42,904 nt of DNA, taken from contig JACRLN010000007.1 in NCBI GenBank assembly GCA_016215115.1, positions 1-42,904 of the forward strand. The letters are read 5' to 3'. This document shows positions 7,979 through 16,476 of this stretch, piece after piece. Every line of letters begins with the position of its first letter. The stretch's first letter is position 1. Source of the DNA: Nitrospirota bacterium (GTDB lineage Bacteria; Nitrospirota; Thermodesulfovibrionia; UBA6902). The notes below the pieces were generated by a model. It saw only the letters and a program-made list of their open reading frames with translations. It had not been told where the DNA came from and did no database searches. A program made the position numbers and the translations under genes.

Positions 7979-10900
7979 GTGGAAGATATTTATTCAATAT
8001 TTGAAAAGCCGAAAAACCCAACGGAATTTGAGGCCATAAAAATAAAGCTGGCTTCTCCTGAAAAAATAAGGGCGTGGTCTTATGGCGAAGTTAAAAAACC
8101 CGAGACCATAAATTACCGTACATTTAAGCCTGAAAGAGACGGGCTTTTCTGTGCAAAGATCTTTGGGCCTGTAAAAGACTGGGAGTGCATCTGCGGCAAA
8201 TACAAGAGGATGAAACACAGAGGGGTGGTCTGCGACAAGTGCGGAGTTGAGGTCATACAGGCCAAGGCAAGGCGTGAAAGGCTGGGTCATATAGAACTTG
8301 CAACGCCCGTTGCGCATATATGGTTTTTAAAAGGAATACCATCAAGGATAGGCACTCTGCTTGACATGACAATGCGTCAGCTCGAAAAAGTGCTTTACTT
8401 CGAGAGTTATGTTGTGGTTGACTCCGGTGATACAAAGTTGAAGGATAAAGACCTGCTCAGCGATGAAGAATATAGAAAGAACGTGCAGGAGTCTGGCGAC
8501 AAGTTTAAAGCCGGAATCGGCGCAGAAGCAGTAAAAGAGCTTCTCAGAAACATAAACCTCGATGAACTTGCAAAAAGCCTGAGAACAAAGATGCATGCCA
8601 CAACTTCTCTCGGCATAAAGAGGAAACTTACAAAGCGTTTGAGGGTGGTTGAGGCCTTCAGAAAATCAGGCAACAAGCCCGAGTGGATGATAATGGATGT
8701 TATTCCAGTTCTTCCTCCGGACCTCCGTCCGCTGGTTCCTCTTGAAGGCGGAAGGTTCGCCACTTCAGACCTCAACGATCTTTACAGGAGGGTAATAAAC
8801 CGGAATAACAGACTGAAGAGATTGATGGAGCTGAATGCCCCGAGTGTTATTATCCGTAATGAAAAAAGAATGCTGCAAGAGGCGGTTGATGCACTCTTTG
8901 ACAATGGCAGGAGAAGCAGGGTTCTGAAAGCCACAACAAAGAGACCGCTTAAATCCCTCAGTGATATGATAAAAGGCAAGCAGGGACGTTTCAGACAGAA
9001 TCTGCTTGGTAAGAGAGTTGATTATTCAGGCCGTTCAGTTGTCGTGGTAGGGCCGGAACTTAAACTCCACCAATGCGGACTCCCCAAGACAATGGCTCTT
9101 GAATTGTTTAAACCGTTTATATTCAGCAAGCTTGAGGAAAAAGGCGCTGTTACAACAATTAAAGCAGCAAAAAAACTGGTTGAAAGAGGCGAAGATATTA
9201 TATGGGATTGTCTTGATGAAGTGATCAGTGAACATCCCGTACTGCTTAACAGGGCGCCGACCCTTCACCGTCTGGGTATGCAGGCCTTTGATCCTGTGCT
9301 TGTAGAAGGGAAAGCCATAAAACTTCATCCTCTTGTATGCACTGCGTTCAATGCAGACTTTGACGGGGACCAGATGGCAGTACATGTGCCGCTTTCGATA
9401 GAAGCACAGATTGAGGCAAGGGTCCTGATGATGTCTGTCAATAATATCCTTAGTCCCGCAAACGGCAAACCGATTGCAACTCCTACGCAGGATATGGTTC
9501 TCGGTATCTATTACCTTACAAAAGAGAGGACAGGGGCCAGGGGCGAAGGGAAAAAATTTACCAGCCCGGAAGAAGTAAGGATTGTATATGATGCAGGTAT
9601 CGCGAGAAGCGGAAGAAGGAAGGGGAAGAATATCGCTGAAGATGACGCTGAAATAATTGATATACATGCAAAGATCCAGGTAAGAATGAACGGTTCCTTT
9701 GTTGATACAACAGCCGGGCGTATTATTCTCAACGAGATATTGCCACAGGGAGTTTCATTCTCAATGATCAACAAGGAAATGACAAAGAAGGAAGTAGGGA
9801 GACTTGTAGAATTTTGTTATAAGAGACTCGGGAAAAAGGCAACAGTTGTCTTTCTTGATAATGTTGAAAAGCTCGGATTCCAGTATGCAACCATATCAGG
9901 AAGCTCAATCTGTATTGATGACATGCACATTCCAAGCAGAAAGACTGAATTAATAAAACATGCTGAACATGAAGTGCTTGATGTCCAGAAACAGTATGCC
10001 GACGGTCTTATCACAAACGGCGAGCGCTACAATAAAGTTATAGACGTATGGGCCGAGGTCACGGAAAAGATTGCCGATGAAATGATGACGGAATTGGGAG
10101 TTGAAAGCGGTGAAGATATCAGTAAGTTATCGGAAAAAGATCTCAAGGAAAGGCGGTCCTTCAACAGTATTTTCATGATGGCTGATTCAGGGGCCAGAGG
10201 CTCTGCTGCCCAGTTAAGACAGCTTGCAGGGATGAGAGGTCTGATGGCAAAACCTTCAGGAGAAATTATCGAGACACCGATTACGGCGAATTTCAGAGAG
10301 GGCCTGACGCCTCTCCAATACTTTATCTCAACACATGGCGCAAGGAAAGGTCTTGCAGATACGGCCTTGAAGACAGCCAATTCAGGATACCTTACCAGAA
10401 GGCTTGTTGATGTTGCGCAGGACGTGATAATAATGGAGGACGACTGCGGCACACATAACGGCATATATCTGACAAGCCTGATTGAAGGTGGTGAAATCAT
10501 TGAGGCGCTTGAGGAGAGGCTATACGGCCGGACCGCGGCTGAAGATATAAAAGATGCGGACAAGGTGAAGATCGCATCTTACAATAAGGAAATAGATGAC
10601 GACCTGGCAAAGAAAATTACTGAAGCAGGAATTGACCGTGTAATGATAAGATCGGTCCTTACCTGTGAAGCCAGTTACGGTGTATGCAAAAAGTGCTATG
10701 GACGGGACCTCGGCAGGGGTGAAGTAGTTGAGATGGGCGAAGCAGTTGGAATCATTGCCGCACAGTCCATCGGAGAGCCGGGAACACAGCTTACGATGAG
10801 AACCTTCCATATCGGCGGAACTGCTACAAGGCTGGTGGAGCAGACTGTTCTTGATGCAAAAAACGGCGGCACGGTAAAATTTATTGATCTTGCAACTGTT

Positions 10901-12118
10901 AAAAACAGGGAGGGCTCTCTGGTTGTTATGAACCGGAATGGCAGCATATCAATTATTGACTCAAAAGGAAGAGAGAGAGAGAAATATTCTGTTGTATACG
11001 GCGCCAGACTGAAAGTTAAAAACGGTCAAAAAGTAGATGGCGGACAACGGCTCGTTGAATGGGATCCTTATTCAATTCCGATTATTACAGAGGTTGGCGG
11101 AAAAATCGCGCTCGGAGACATAGTTGAAGGCGTGTCAGTCAAGGAAGAGGTCGACGAGGTTACAGGACTTCACCATAAAGTGATTATAGAATATCCTGCC
11201 CACATGAGACCAAGGATCTCACTAAAAGATGAACAGGGGAAAGCGACTTTAAAGATCCCCGGCACCAACAACATAGCCCGCTATCTGCTGCCTTCAGGCG
11301 CCCATGTCCTTGTTGACAAGGGAACTATTGTTCACCCCGGTGACGTCATAGCAAAGATACCGAGGGAGACGACGAAGACAAAGGACATAACAGGAGGTCT
11401 GCCGAGGGTCGCGGAACTGTTCGAGGCCAGAAAGCCCAAGGAACAGGCGATTGTGAGCGAGATAGACGGAGTTGTTGAGTTTAAAGGCTTCCATAAAGGC
11501 ATGAGAATTGTTGTCGTTAAAGGCGGAGTGGATTCAAGAGAGTATTTTATTCCGAAAGGCAAACACCTGAGCGTACATGAAGGCGACTGGGTAAAGGCCG
11601 GAGAGGCGTTAATGGACGGCTCAATCAATCCGCACAACATACTTGAGATTCTCGGACCCAATGAACTCCAGAGATATCTTGTTGATGAAGTGCAAAAGGT
11701 CTACAGGCTTCAGGGTGTTTCCATCAATGACAAGCACATAGAAGTTGTTGTAAGGCAGATGATGAAAAAGATAAGGATTGAAGATTCAGGCAATACGGAC
11801 TTCCTTGTAGGCGAGCAGGTAGATAAAGCTGTATTTGAAGCAGAAAACAAGAGAGTATTGAAAGATAAAGGCAAAGCTGCGCAGGGGAAACCTCTTCTCC
11901 TGGGTATTACCAAGGCGTCTCTGTCTACAGACAGCTTTATCTCTGCTGCATCCTTCCAGGAAACCACAAGGGTCCTTACAGAAGCTGCCATCAATGGAAT
12001 GCTGGACGACCTGAGAGGGTTGAAAGAGAATATTATTATGGGAAGACTTATTCCTGCCGGTACAGGTACGGAGATGTACAAAGAGACGTTTGTAGAAGCT
12101 ACTGCGGAGGAAGTTTAG
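7979..12118 (+). CDS. rpoC: DNA-directed RNA polymerase subunit beta'
   Basis: From GTG 7979 the protein has 1379 residues. I chose this start because AAAAGGGGG (7964-7972) is well spaced before it and the protein then begins [11 protein letters not shown]; an upstream in-frame TTG at 7961 overlaps the ribosome site. The N-terminal zinc cluster (CICGKY, CDKCG) is near residue 70. The catalytic NADFDGD loop is near 458. The second zinc site ([11 protein letters not shown]) is near 897, and [13 protein letters not shown] follows. RpoC carries the Mg ions of the polymerase active centre. A family-A-like spacer follows. Confidence 0.99.
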   Translation: MEDIYSIFEKPKNPTEFEAIKIKLASPEKIRAWSYGEVKKPETINYRTFKPERDGLFCAKIFGPVKDWECICGKYKRMKHRGVVCDKCGVEVIQAKARRERLGHIELATPVAHIWFLKGIPSRIGTLLDMTMRQLEKVLYFESYVVVDSGDTKLKDKDLLSDEEYRKNVQESGDKFKAGIGAEAVKELLRNINLDELAKSLRTKMHATTSLGIKRKLTKRLRVVEAFRKSGNKPEWMIMDVIPVLPPDLRPLVPLEGGRFATSDLNDLYRRVINRNNRLKRLMELNAPSVIIRNEKRMLQEAVDALFDNGRRSRVLKATTKRPLKSLSDMIKGKQGRFRQNLLGKRVDYSGRSVVVVGPELKLHQCGLPKTMALELFKPFIFSKLEEKGAVTTIKAAKKLVERGEDIIWDCLDEVISEHPVLLNRAPTLHRLGMQAFDPVLVEGKAIKLHPLVCTAFNADFDGDQMAVHVPLSIEAQIEARVLMMSVNNILSPANGKPIATPTQDMVLGIYYLTKERTGARGEGKKFTSPEEVRIVYDAGIARSGRRKGKNIAEDDAEIIDIHAKIQVRMNGSFVDTTAGRIILNEILPQGVSFSMINKEMTKKEVGRLVEFCYKRLGKKATVVFLDNVEKLGFQYATISGSSICIDDMHIPSRKTELIKHAEHEVLDVQKQYADGLITNGERYNKVIDVWAEVTEKIADEMMTELGVESGEDISKLSEKDLKERRSFNSIFMMADSGARGSAAQLRQLAGMRGLMAKPSGEIIETPITANFREGLTPLQYFISTHGARKGLADTALKTANSGYLTRRLVDVAQDVIIMEDDCGTHNGIYLTSLIEGGEIIEALEERLYGRTAAEDIKDADKVKIASYNKEIDDDLAKKITEAGIDRVMIRSVLTCEASYGVCKKCYGRDLGRGEVVEMGEAVGIIAAQSIGEPGTQLTMRTFHIGGTATRLVEQTVLDAKNGGTVKFIDLATVKNREGSLVVMNRNGSISIIDSKGREREKYSVVYGARLKVKNGQKVDGGQRLVEWDPYSIPIITEVGGKIALGDIVEGVSVKEEVDEVTGLHHKVIIEYPAHMRPRISLKDEQGKATLKIPGTNNIARYLLPSGAHVLVDKGTIVHPGDVIAKIPRETTKTKDITGGLPRVAELFEARKPKEQAIVSEIDGVVEFKGFHKGMRIVVVKGGVDSREYFIPKGKHLSVHEGDWVKAGEALMDGSINPHNILEILGPNELQRYLVDEVQKVYRLQGVSINDKHIEVVVRQMMKKIRIEDSGNTDFLVGEQVDKAVFEAENKRVLKDKGKAAQGKPLLLGITKASLSTDSFISAASFQETTRVLTEAAINGMLDDLRGLKENIIMGRLIPAGTGTEMYKETFVEATAEEV

Positions 12119-12151
12119 CCGCGGATTTCGCAGATTAACACAGATATAAAA

Positions 12152-12250
12152 AAAGAAGCTGAGAAGATAAGAAGTTATGAAGTTGAGAAAAGGCATGAAA
12201 TGTTTTCTCCCATCTTCTTAACTTCCCAACTTCCCATCTTCTTTTTCTTT
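12152..12250. repeat. Family A inverted repeat downstream of rpoC
   Basis: GAAGCTGAGAAGATAAGAAG words are followed by CCCATCTTCTTAACTTCC words, giving a long imperfect hairpin. It could terminate or stabilise the long rpo transcript, although no classical U tract ends it cleanly. Confidence 0.6.
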
Positions 12251-12268
12251 CTATGATCTGTGGCTAAT

Positions 12269-12742
12269 ATGAAATTCATCGCCGATTCAATGCTGGGACG
12301 TCTTGCGCGATGGCTGAGACTGCTCGGCTGCGACACCATTTATTATCCCCATATTGAAGACAGGCGGCTGATAAGGATTGCAAGTGAAGAAGACAGGGTC
12401 CTTATTACCAGAGACACACGGCTTGTAAAAATGAGGGGATTAAAACATTTTCTGTTATTGCATGAGAATGATCCATTTGAACAACTGAAAAAAGTAATAA
12501 TAACTTTTAATCTGAATCCATTTGAACTGCATAAGGGCGGGTTTGAAACCCGCCCCTACAGCAGATGTTCCCTCTGCAATACCCCGCTCAAAAGTATCCC
12601 CAAAGAACAGGCAGAGCCGCATGTACCGGAATATGTCTATCAGACTTCAGAGATGTTTAAGCAATGCCCGACGTGCGGGAAGTTTTACTGGAAAGGAACG
12701 CATCCTGAGAAGCTCAGGAAGAAGTTGATGGAGATTTTGTAA
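12269..12742 (+). CDS. Mut7-C RNase-domain protein with zinc ribbon
   Basis: From ATG 12269 the protein has 157 residues; GTG 12260 is an alternative start. No clear ribosome site is seen. The N-terminal PIN-like Mut7-C core reads KFIADSMLGRLARWLRLLG, with a later ITRDTRL. The C-terminal ribbon has CSLC and CPTCG followed by KFYWKGTH. This family is predicted to be a ribonuclease. A palindromic GGGCGGGTTT repeat is embedded in the coding sequence at 12534-12559 and encodes HKGGFETRPYS just before the first Cys pair, where relatives normally have a short linker. The frame stays open through it. Confidence 0.85.
   Translation: MKFIADSMLGRLARWLRLLGCDTIYYPHIEDRRLIRIASEEDRVLITRDTRLVKMRGLKHFLLLHENDPFEQLKKVIITFNLNPFELHKGGFETRPYSRCSLCNTPLKSIPKEQAEPHVPEYVYQTSEMFKQCPTCGKFYWKGTHPEKLRKKLMEIL
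12534..12559. repeat. Family D palindrome inside the Mut7-C gene
   Basis: AGGGCGGGTTT followed by GAAACCCGCCC is an almost perfect inverted repeat ending in CTAC. The same sequence, complete at 29 bases, stands in the sat-aprB spacer at 26184-26212. Here it is translated in frame. Confidence 0.85.
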
Positions 12743-12768
12743 TTTTCCCTTCTGAATGTTTGACTTAT

Positions 12769-12799
12769 CACATAATTATGTGGTACACATAATTATGTG
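12769..12799. promoter_or_regulatory. Tandem palindromic operators of the RHH/PIN module
   Basis: The perfect palindrome CACATAATTATGTG occurs twice, at 12769-12782 and 12786-12799, separated by GTA. Centre-to-centre spacing is 17 bases. It lies 21 bases before the antitoxin start and follows a possible -35 box TTGACT at 12760-12765. Ribbon-helix-helix antitoxins usually bind such tandem palindromes as dimers to repress their own operon, so autoregulation is the natural reading. Confidence 0.85.
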
Positions 12800-12819
12800 A
12801 ATATCGGAAGGAGGTGTGT

Positions 12820-13065
12820 ATGGAGAGACAAAATGTAACGTTATCGCTCCCGAGGTCCCTGATAAGAAAAGCTAAGGCGTTGGCTGTGAAGAGGGATAGT
12901 TCGTTAAGCGAGTTGATGCGCAAGGCACTTGAAGAAAAGGTAAAAGATGAGTCGGGGTATCAGAGTGCCAGGAACAAGCAGATTGCGCTTATGGAAAAGG
13001 GCCTCAACCTTGGATCAAGAGGGAAAATTACTACGTTAAGGGACGAGCTCCATGAAAGACGGTAA
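12820..13065 (+). CDS. Ribbon-helix-helix (CopG/VapB-like) antitoxin
   Basis: The 81-residue protein starts at ATG 12820 behind a perfect AAGGAGG. The N-terminal part (RQNVTLSLPRSLIRKAKALAVKRDSSLSELMRKALEE) has the beta strand and two helices of an RHH DNA-binding domain. The C-terminal part, rich in charged residues (KGLNLGSRGKITTLRDELHERR), would wrap the toxin. It overlaps the PIN gene by 14 bases, so translation is coupled. Two tandem palindromes upstream are its likely operator. Confidence 0.88.
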   Translation: MERQNVTLSLPRSLIRKAKALAVKRDSSLSELMRKALEEKVKDESGYQSARNKQIALMEKGLNLGSRGKITTLRDELHERR

Positions 13066-13489
13066 GGTATTTGTAGATACTAATATTATTATTTATGCTT
13101 ATGATGTTTCTGCAGGAGAGAAACACGATAGGTCTCTGGAAATAATGAAAGACCTTTGGAATACTGGCAGGGGTGTCATAAGCACTCAGGTTCTGCAGGA
13201 ATTCTTTGTTAATGTAACAAGGAAAATAGCCAGGCCTGTTAATGCAGCTACAGCGAAAGAGATAGTAAAGGATTTCCTGAAGTGGAAAACGGTGGTTATT
13301 GACGGAGAGCTGATATTGGATGCTATTGATATTCACAGCGCGCATAAATATTCATTCTGGGATTCTATGATTATCGCATCGGCTATTGCAGGCAATGTTG
13401 AGATGCTTCTTTCCGAGGATCTTTCGGACAGACATGTTATAAAAGGAATTACGGTTAAGAATCCGTTTAACGGCAAAAAGTTAAAGTGA
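13052..13489 (+). CDS. PIN-domain toxin (VapC-like RNase)
   Basis: The 145 residues have PIN-domain acidic positions: VFVDTNIIIYAYD (Asp9), the Glu of QVLQEFF, the Asp of FWDSMIIASA, and the Asp of LSEDLSD near the end. VapC toxins cleave tRNA or rRNA when not held by the antitoxin. The gene overlaps its antitoxin. The final KNPF is common in this subfamily. The target RNA cannot be read from the sequence. Confidence 0.9.
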   Translation: MKDGKVFVDTNIIIYAYDVSAGEKHDRSLEIMKDLWNTGRGVISTQVLQEFFVNVTRKIARPVNAATAKEIVKDFLKWKTVVIDGELILDAIDIHSAHKYSFWDSMIIASAIAGNVEMLLSEDLSDRHVIKGITVKNPFNGKKLK

Positions 13490-13496
13490 GTTTGAG

Positions 13497-13580
13497 AATT
13501 CAACTTTCCGCACTTCTGCTTTCCCCTCTATCAAGAGGGGATAAAGGGGTGTGTTTTCATCTTCTGCACTTCCGCGCAAT
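13497..13580. repeat. Mixed repeat patch: family B words around a family G palindrome
   Basis: Family B words (TTCAACTTTCCGCACTTCTG and CTTCTGCACTTCCGCGC) flank the family G palindrome CCCCTCTATCAAGAGGGG and AAAGGGGTGTG at 13523-13553. Family G recurs at 14311-14372 (disrupted) and 33664-33686 (reverse orientation). This patch separates the convergent PIN and nucleotidyltransferase genes. Confidence 0.65.
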
Positions 13581-13587
13581 TAATGTT

Positions 13588-14124
13588 TCACCAAACAGAT
13601 TCAAGTTTTGACAGAAGATAATATTTTTGAGCCAGAGTTTTGAGCTTATTCTTATCCGCTTTTTTTAAAAGCGCCGTAATATCGAGAATATCCTGATTGC
13701 TTAACGGCAGGAGTTTTAGCAGAATTAAATATTCCGGAGTAACGACCTTGACGTTTATTCCAAAAACATCTGCTATAACTGCATCTTTGATTGCAGCATC
13801 GGCTAATCGAAATCCCCTGGTACTGATAACATCAACTTCTATTTGCCCTGAGACAAAAGAAAAATTTTCCTTAATGTTGGTCCGTTGGGTTCCTTTATGT
13901 ATAGCCACCCTCTTATGCAGTCTTGTTTCGACAATTGAAATCAGGTCAGCCCACTTTATTCTTTCCGAAACTGTGACTGCCAAATCTATATCCTGTGTGG
14001 TACGGGGCCTTATCCATGCAGAGAGCGCAAGCCCGCCAATCAACGCATAATCTTCAATAACACCTTCGCTTTTAATCTCATCAAAAAAAATAATGGTTTT
14101 TTTGAATGACTCAATGATGGACAT
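13588..14124 (-). CDS. AbiEii-like nucleotidyltransferase
   Basis: This 178-residue minus-strand protein has the nucleotidyltransferase signature IGGLALSAW followed by RTTQDIDLAV, with the two Asp of DID. A third acidic position is likely in GQIEVDVIS. Related proteins are toxins of type IV (AbiE) or tRNA-modifying toxin systems, or orphan nucleotidyltransferases. Its ATG overlaps the TAA of a 38-residue ORF (TAATG), so the two are translationally coupled. The assignment as a toxin is inferred from the family and from the surrounding toxin-antitoxin genes. Confidence 0.75.
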   Translation of the reverse strand: MSIIESFKKTIIFFDEIKSEGVIEDYALIGGLALSAWIRPRTTQDIDLAVTVSERIKWADLISIVETRLHKRVAIHKGTQRTNIKENFSFVSGQIEVDVISTRGFRLADAAIKDAVIADVFGINVKVVTPEYLILLKLLPLSNQDILDITALLKKADKNKLKTLAQKYYLLSKLESVW

Positions 14125-14240
14125 TATTTTTTCTTTAGAGCTTTTTTGACAGATTGTTTAAGGAGCAGGGAGAGTTCAAGGAGTTCGAGGGAGATTTCAA
14201 TATTCTTGCCATTGGGTTTAGGGGGATATTTTTTCTTCAT
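14124..14240 (-). CDS. Small 38-residue ORF coupled to the nucleotidyltransferase
   Basis: The ORF reads MKKKYPPKPNGKNIEISLE and continues with LLELSLLLKQSVKKALKKK. It is strongly basic, with a leucine-rich amphipathic helix. A GGAGAAG site lies just upstream, and the stop TAA shares bases with the ATG of the next gene. That coupling and the codon pattern argue that it is real. I do not recognise a family. It may be the antitoxin or a chaperone-like partner of the nucleotidyltransferase, but nothing in the sequence proves this. Confidence 0.55.
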   Translation of the reverse strand: MKKKYPPKPNGKNIEISLELLELSLLLKQSVKKALKKK

Positions 14241-14310
14241 CTCTTCTCCGTTGGTTTATATTGAGACATTATACAACGAAGACCGCGTGAAGATAAACTG
14301 CAAAGGATCT

Positions 14311-14372
14311 CCCCTCTATCAAGAGGCCTATGGCTCGTGAGCCACGGCTCATAGAGGGACAAAGGGGTGTGT
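14311..14372. repeat. Family G repeat disrupted by a second palindrome
   Basis: CCCCTCTATCAAGAG at the left and GGGACAAAGGGGTGTG at the right match the compact copy at 13523. Between them is a foreign block containing the palindrome GGCTCGTGAGCC, so a palindrome appears to have inserted into a palindrome. Confidence 0.6.
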
Positions 14373-14380
14373 TCTTTCAA

Positions 14381-14413
14381 AAGCTGATAGCTGACCGCTG
14401 AATGCTAATAGCT
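14381..14413. repeat. Family C repeat at the 3' end of the methyltransferase fragment
   Basis: The words AGCTGATAGCTGACCGC and AATGCTAATAGCTGC match those behind tuf and hppA. On the minus strand this repeat supplies the last residues and stop codon of the truncated methyltransferase copy. Confidence 0.6.
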
Positions 14414-14640
14414 GCTTTTCTGAAACACAAACACATGCTCATGCATTATCAAAAGGAAATTGTAGAGCTTCGACTTCTTGACCCAGAACCCCGTCGCCTT
14501 GCAGTTGTGCTGGACTTTAATAATGTCCTCCCGCAAAACAAATCCCGCCTTTAAAAACCGATCCATGACTTTGAATGAAAGGGGAATATAGAACTTCTTC
14601 CTCCTCGTATCGCCGATGAGGATGGCGAAGGCGTTAATCA
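14405..14640 (-). pseudogene. 3' fragment of a DNA methyltransferase gene (duplicate of 15526-16269)
   Basis: The minus-strand translation AILIGDTRRKKFYIPLSFKV, then RFLKAGFVLREDIIKVQHNC, is nearly identical to the last ~70 residues of the intact methyltransferase about 1.1 kb further on. The DNA match (roughly 90% by eye) runs from about 14412 to 14627 and stops abruptly at GATGAGGATGGCG. The AdoMet and catalytic motifs are absent, so it cannot be active. It stands on the far side of the DUF3800 gene from the intact copy. An 86-residue reading frame is open but starts outside the homologous part. Confidence 0.88.
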
Positions 14641-14704
14641 CATTGAAATTATCTCGTGAAACCATTAGTATGTTTGCAGTATAAAGTCAGTAAATGAGGG
14701 GAAT

Positions 14705-15340
14705 ATGGCTTATATCTTTATGGACGAATCAGGGGATTTGGGTTTTGATTTCAGAAAAAAGAGAACAACCTCATATTTTTTAATTGCTTTTCTCTTCAGT
14801 AAAAATAAAAGGACAATTGAAAAATGCGTCAAACAGGTACATTCTTCTTTAAGAAAAAAGTACAGGAAGGTTAATGTTCTCCATGCATTCAAAGAAGAAC
14901 CTGCAACAAAAAAGCGAATGCTCTCCCTGCTTGCACAAAAGGATTGTAAGATAATGACAGTACTTTTAAACAAAAAGAAAGTTTACACAAAACTGAAAAG
15001 CGAAAAACCTGTGCTTTATAATTATGTTGTCAACATTCTTCTTGATCGTATATTTTCAAAAAGGCTGCTTCAGTCTGATGATTTCATCGAAATTATAGCC
15101 TCTCGTAAGGAAACAAATAAATTTCTGAATCAGAATTTTAAATCTTATCTGAAAGCACAACTGGCAGAGAATCACAATATGAAGGTATCTATTTCAATCA
15201 GGACACCGGCAGAAGAAAAGGCATTGCAGGCAGCAGATTTTGTTAGCTGGGCTATCTTCAGGAAATACGAATACAATGACGATACGTATTACAATTTCAT
15301 CCGGAAGAATATCATCGAAGAAAATCCGTTATTTCCCTGA
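14705..15340 (+). CDS. DUF3800 domain protein
   Basis: The 211-residue protein begins AYIFMDESGDLGFD, the hallmark DES-G motif of DUF3800, a predicted RNase H-like fold. The later acidic and AADFVSW segment (QAADFVSWAIFRKYE, residues ~178-192) is the typical second motif. DUF3800 genes are common in phages, mobile elements and defence islands, and are known to neighbour conserved RNA structures. Here a strong hairpin follows 8 bases after the stop. A GAGGGG site precedes the ATG. The biological role of the family is unsettled. Confidence 0.88.
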   Translation: MAYIFMDESGDLGFDFRKKRTTSYFLIAFLFSKNKRTIEKCVKQVHSSLRKKYRKVNVLHAFKEEPATKKRMLSLLAQKDCKIMTVLLNKKKVYTKLKSEKPVLYNYVVNILLDRIFSKRLLQSDDFIEIIASRKETNKFLNQNFKSYLKAQLAENHNMKVSISIRTPAEEKALQAADFVSWAIFRKYEYNDDTYYNFIRKNIIEENPLFP

Positions 15341-15342
15341 AA

Positions 15343-15411
15343 ACAACAAAGCCCCGTTCGCTATTTGCGAGGAGCCCTGCGGTACCCCACGAACGAGGAC
15401 TTACTTGTTTA
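15343..15411 (+). ncRNA. Structured RNA candidate downstream of DUF3800
   Basis: Directly after the DUF3800 stop, AAACAA (15341-15346) can pair with TTGTTT (15405-15410). Inside it, AAGCCCCGTTCG pairs with CGAACGAGGACTT as 3, 2 and 6 base pairs separated by two C-A mismatches. The apical part, CTATTTGCGAGG to GGTACCCCA, contains further short complementary runs. There is no U tract, so it is not a simple terminator. RNA motifs named DUF3800-I and onward are known next to such genes; whether this belongs to one of those classes needs a covariance search. Confidence 0.6.
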
Positions 15412-15467
15412 TATAATCATAAGAGAAATTGAACCTGGATGTCAAGAATTAAGCCGTATTTAAAAGA

Positions 15468-15525
15468 CGTCCAACTCAACTTTCGCTCCCTGACTTCCGT
15501 ACTTTCTCGCTTCCGCGCTTCCCCG
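15468..15525. repeat. Family B pyrimidine repeat (CTTCCGCG words)
   Basis: The tract is made of ACTTTCGCTCC, ACTTCCGTACTTTC, TCGCTTCCGCGC and TTCCCC words. It abuts the stop codon of the intact methyltransferase. The same words occur in reverse complement at 18001-18075, 18870-18915 and 32440-32475, and in the same sense inside aspS at 22119-22156. Confidence 0.65.
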
Positions 15526-16269
15526 CTATTTTTGTAACACAAAAATGTGCTCATGCATTATCAAAAGGAAATTGTAGAGCTTCGATTTCTTCACCCAAAA
15601 ACCCGTTGCCCTGCAGTTGTGCTGGACTTTAATAATGTCCTCCCGTAAAACAAATCCCGCCTTTAAAAACCTTTCCATAACCTTGAATGCAAGGGGAATA
15701 TAGAACTTCTTCCTCCTCGTATCGCCGATGAGGATGGCGCAGAATTTATCGGGTTTTAAAACACGGAAGCATTCCTTTGCAACAAGTTCTATTTCATCGC
15801 AGAATGAATCAATGGAATGAATATTCGATAGGTCTCCGTTAATCTTTCCTTCAGAATATTTGATAATGTCTGTATAGGGTGGATGAGTTAATATTAAATC
15901 AATTGATTCATCTCCAATGGCTTCAAGAGTCCTTGCATCGCCAACATAGCATTCCTGCGGTTGCGAATAAAGATAATCAAAATTTAATCTCTCTTTTGTA
16001 ATTTTTAGCGCATCCGGATTTATGTCAATCCCTATCCCTCTTCTTCCTGTCAACTTACATTCAATCAATGTCGTCCCTCCGCCAACCATTGGATCGAGGA
16101 GGATATCTCCTTCATTTGAATAGCGAAGGATTAAGTTGCGGACAACCTGCGGCGACCAGTTCCCTCTGTAGTCGGATCTGTGGGTTGCCCAGTTGCCTCT
16201 TTTCGGAAAAGACCAAACTGTGGTGCATTCAAGGTCTAAGCTTTCAGGTTGAAGCCTTTTTACACCCAC
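15526..16269 (-). CDS. Site-specific DNA methyltransferase (N4-C/N6-A type)
   Basis: The 247-residue minus-strand protein starts at GTG 16269 behind AAGAAGG. Motif X-like YRGNWSPQVVRNLI is near residue 35, AdoMet motif I LLDPMVGGGTT near 57-67, and GIDINPDA follows. The catalytic motif IV is LTHPPYTDI near 131, with His in place of the usual Asp/Asn/Ser before PPY. The order X-I-IV is seen. It lies head to head with a DpnI-like endonuclease gene. Its last 70 residues are duplicated at 14405-14640. The recognition site cannot be read from the sequence; if the neighbour cuts methyl-GATC, this enzyme must modify something else. Confidence 0.88.
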   Translation of the reverse strand: MGVKRLQPESLDLECTTVWSFPKRGNWATHRSDYRGNWSPQVVRNLILRYSNEGDILLDPMVGGGTTLIECKLTGRRGIGIDINPDALKITKERLNFDYLYSQPQECYVGDARTLEAIGDESIDLILTHPPYTDIIKYSEGKINGDLSNIHSIDSFCDEIELVAKECFRVLKPDKFCAILIGDTRRKKFYIPLAFKVMERFLKAGFVLREDIIKVQHNCRATGFWVKKSKLYNFLLIMHEHIFVLQK

Positions 16270-16294
16270 CGCCGCCTTCTTAAAATTCTATTCA

Positions 16295-16393
16295 GGCTCT
16301 CAAGGCGATCCTCGATCGTATGAATTGATGTAAGACATTATTTGCAATAAATGAAGACCGCCTGAGAGCCCCTCTTTTGATCGATCATTGATC
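16295..16393. promoter_or_regulatory. Divergent control region with large inverted repeat and GATC cluster
   Basis: GGCTCTCAAGGCGATC (16295-16310) and GACCGCCTGAGAGCC (16356-16370) form an inverted repeat around the methyltransferase 5' side. Five GATC sites lie within 87 bases, at 16307, 16314, 16379, 16383 and 16390. The region lies between the divergent methyltransferase and DpnI-like genes and probably contains both promoters. Confidence 0.6.
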
Positions 16394-16476
16394 GAATCGG
16401 CAGGAAATGTCAACAGACTATAAGTAACATTGAAAAAAAGTGTAAAATAGCTTCAAATTATCTTTTGGGGGATTGC

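Noticed and set aside
9035-9667. Long minus-strand open frame inside rpoC (and many similar ones inside rpoB, aprA and hppA)
   Set aside because: They lie wholly opposite highly conserved genes, have no ribosome sites or recognisable domains, and arise from codon bias.
14405-14665. Functional 86-residue methyltransferase-like protein
   Set aside because: The AdoMet-binding and PPY motifs are missing, and the start lies in unrelated DNA. It is a 3' fragment.
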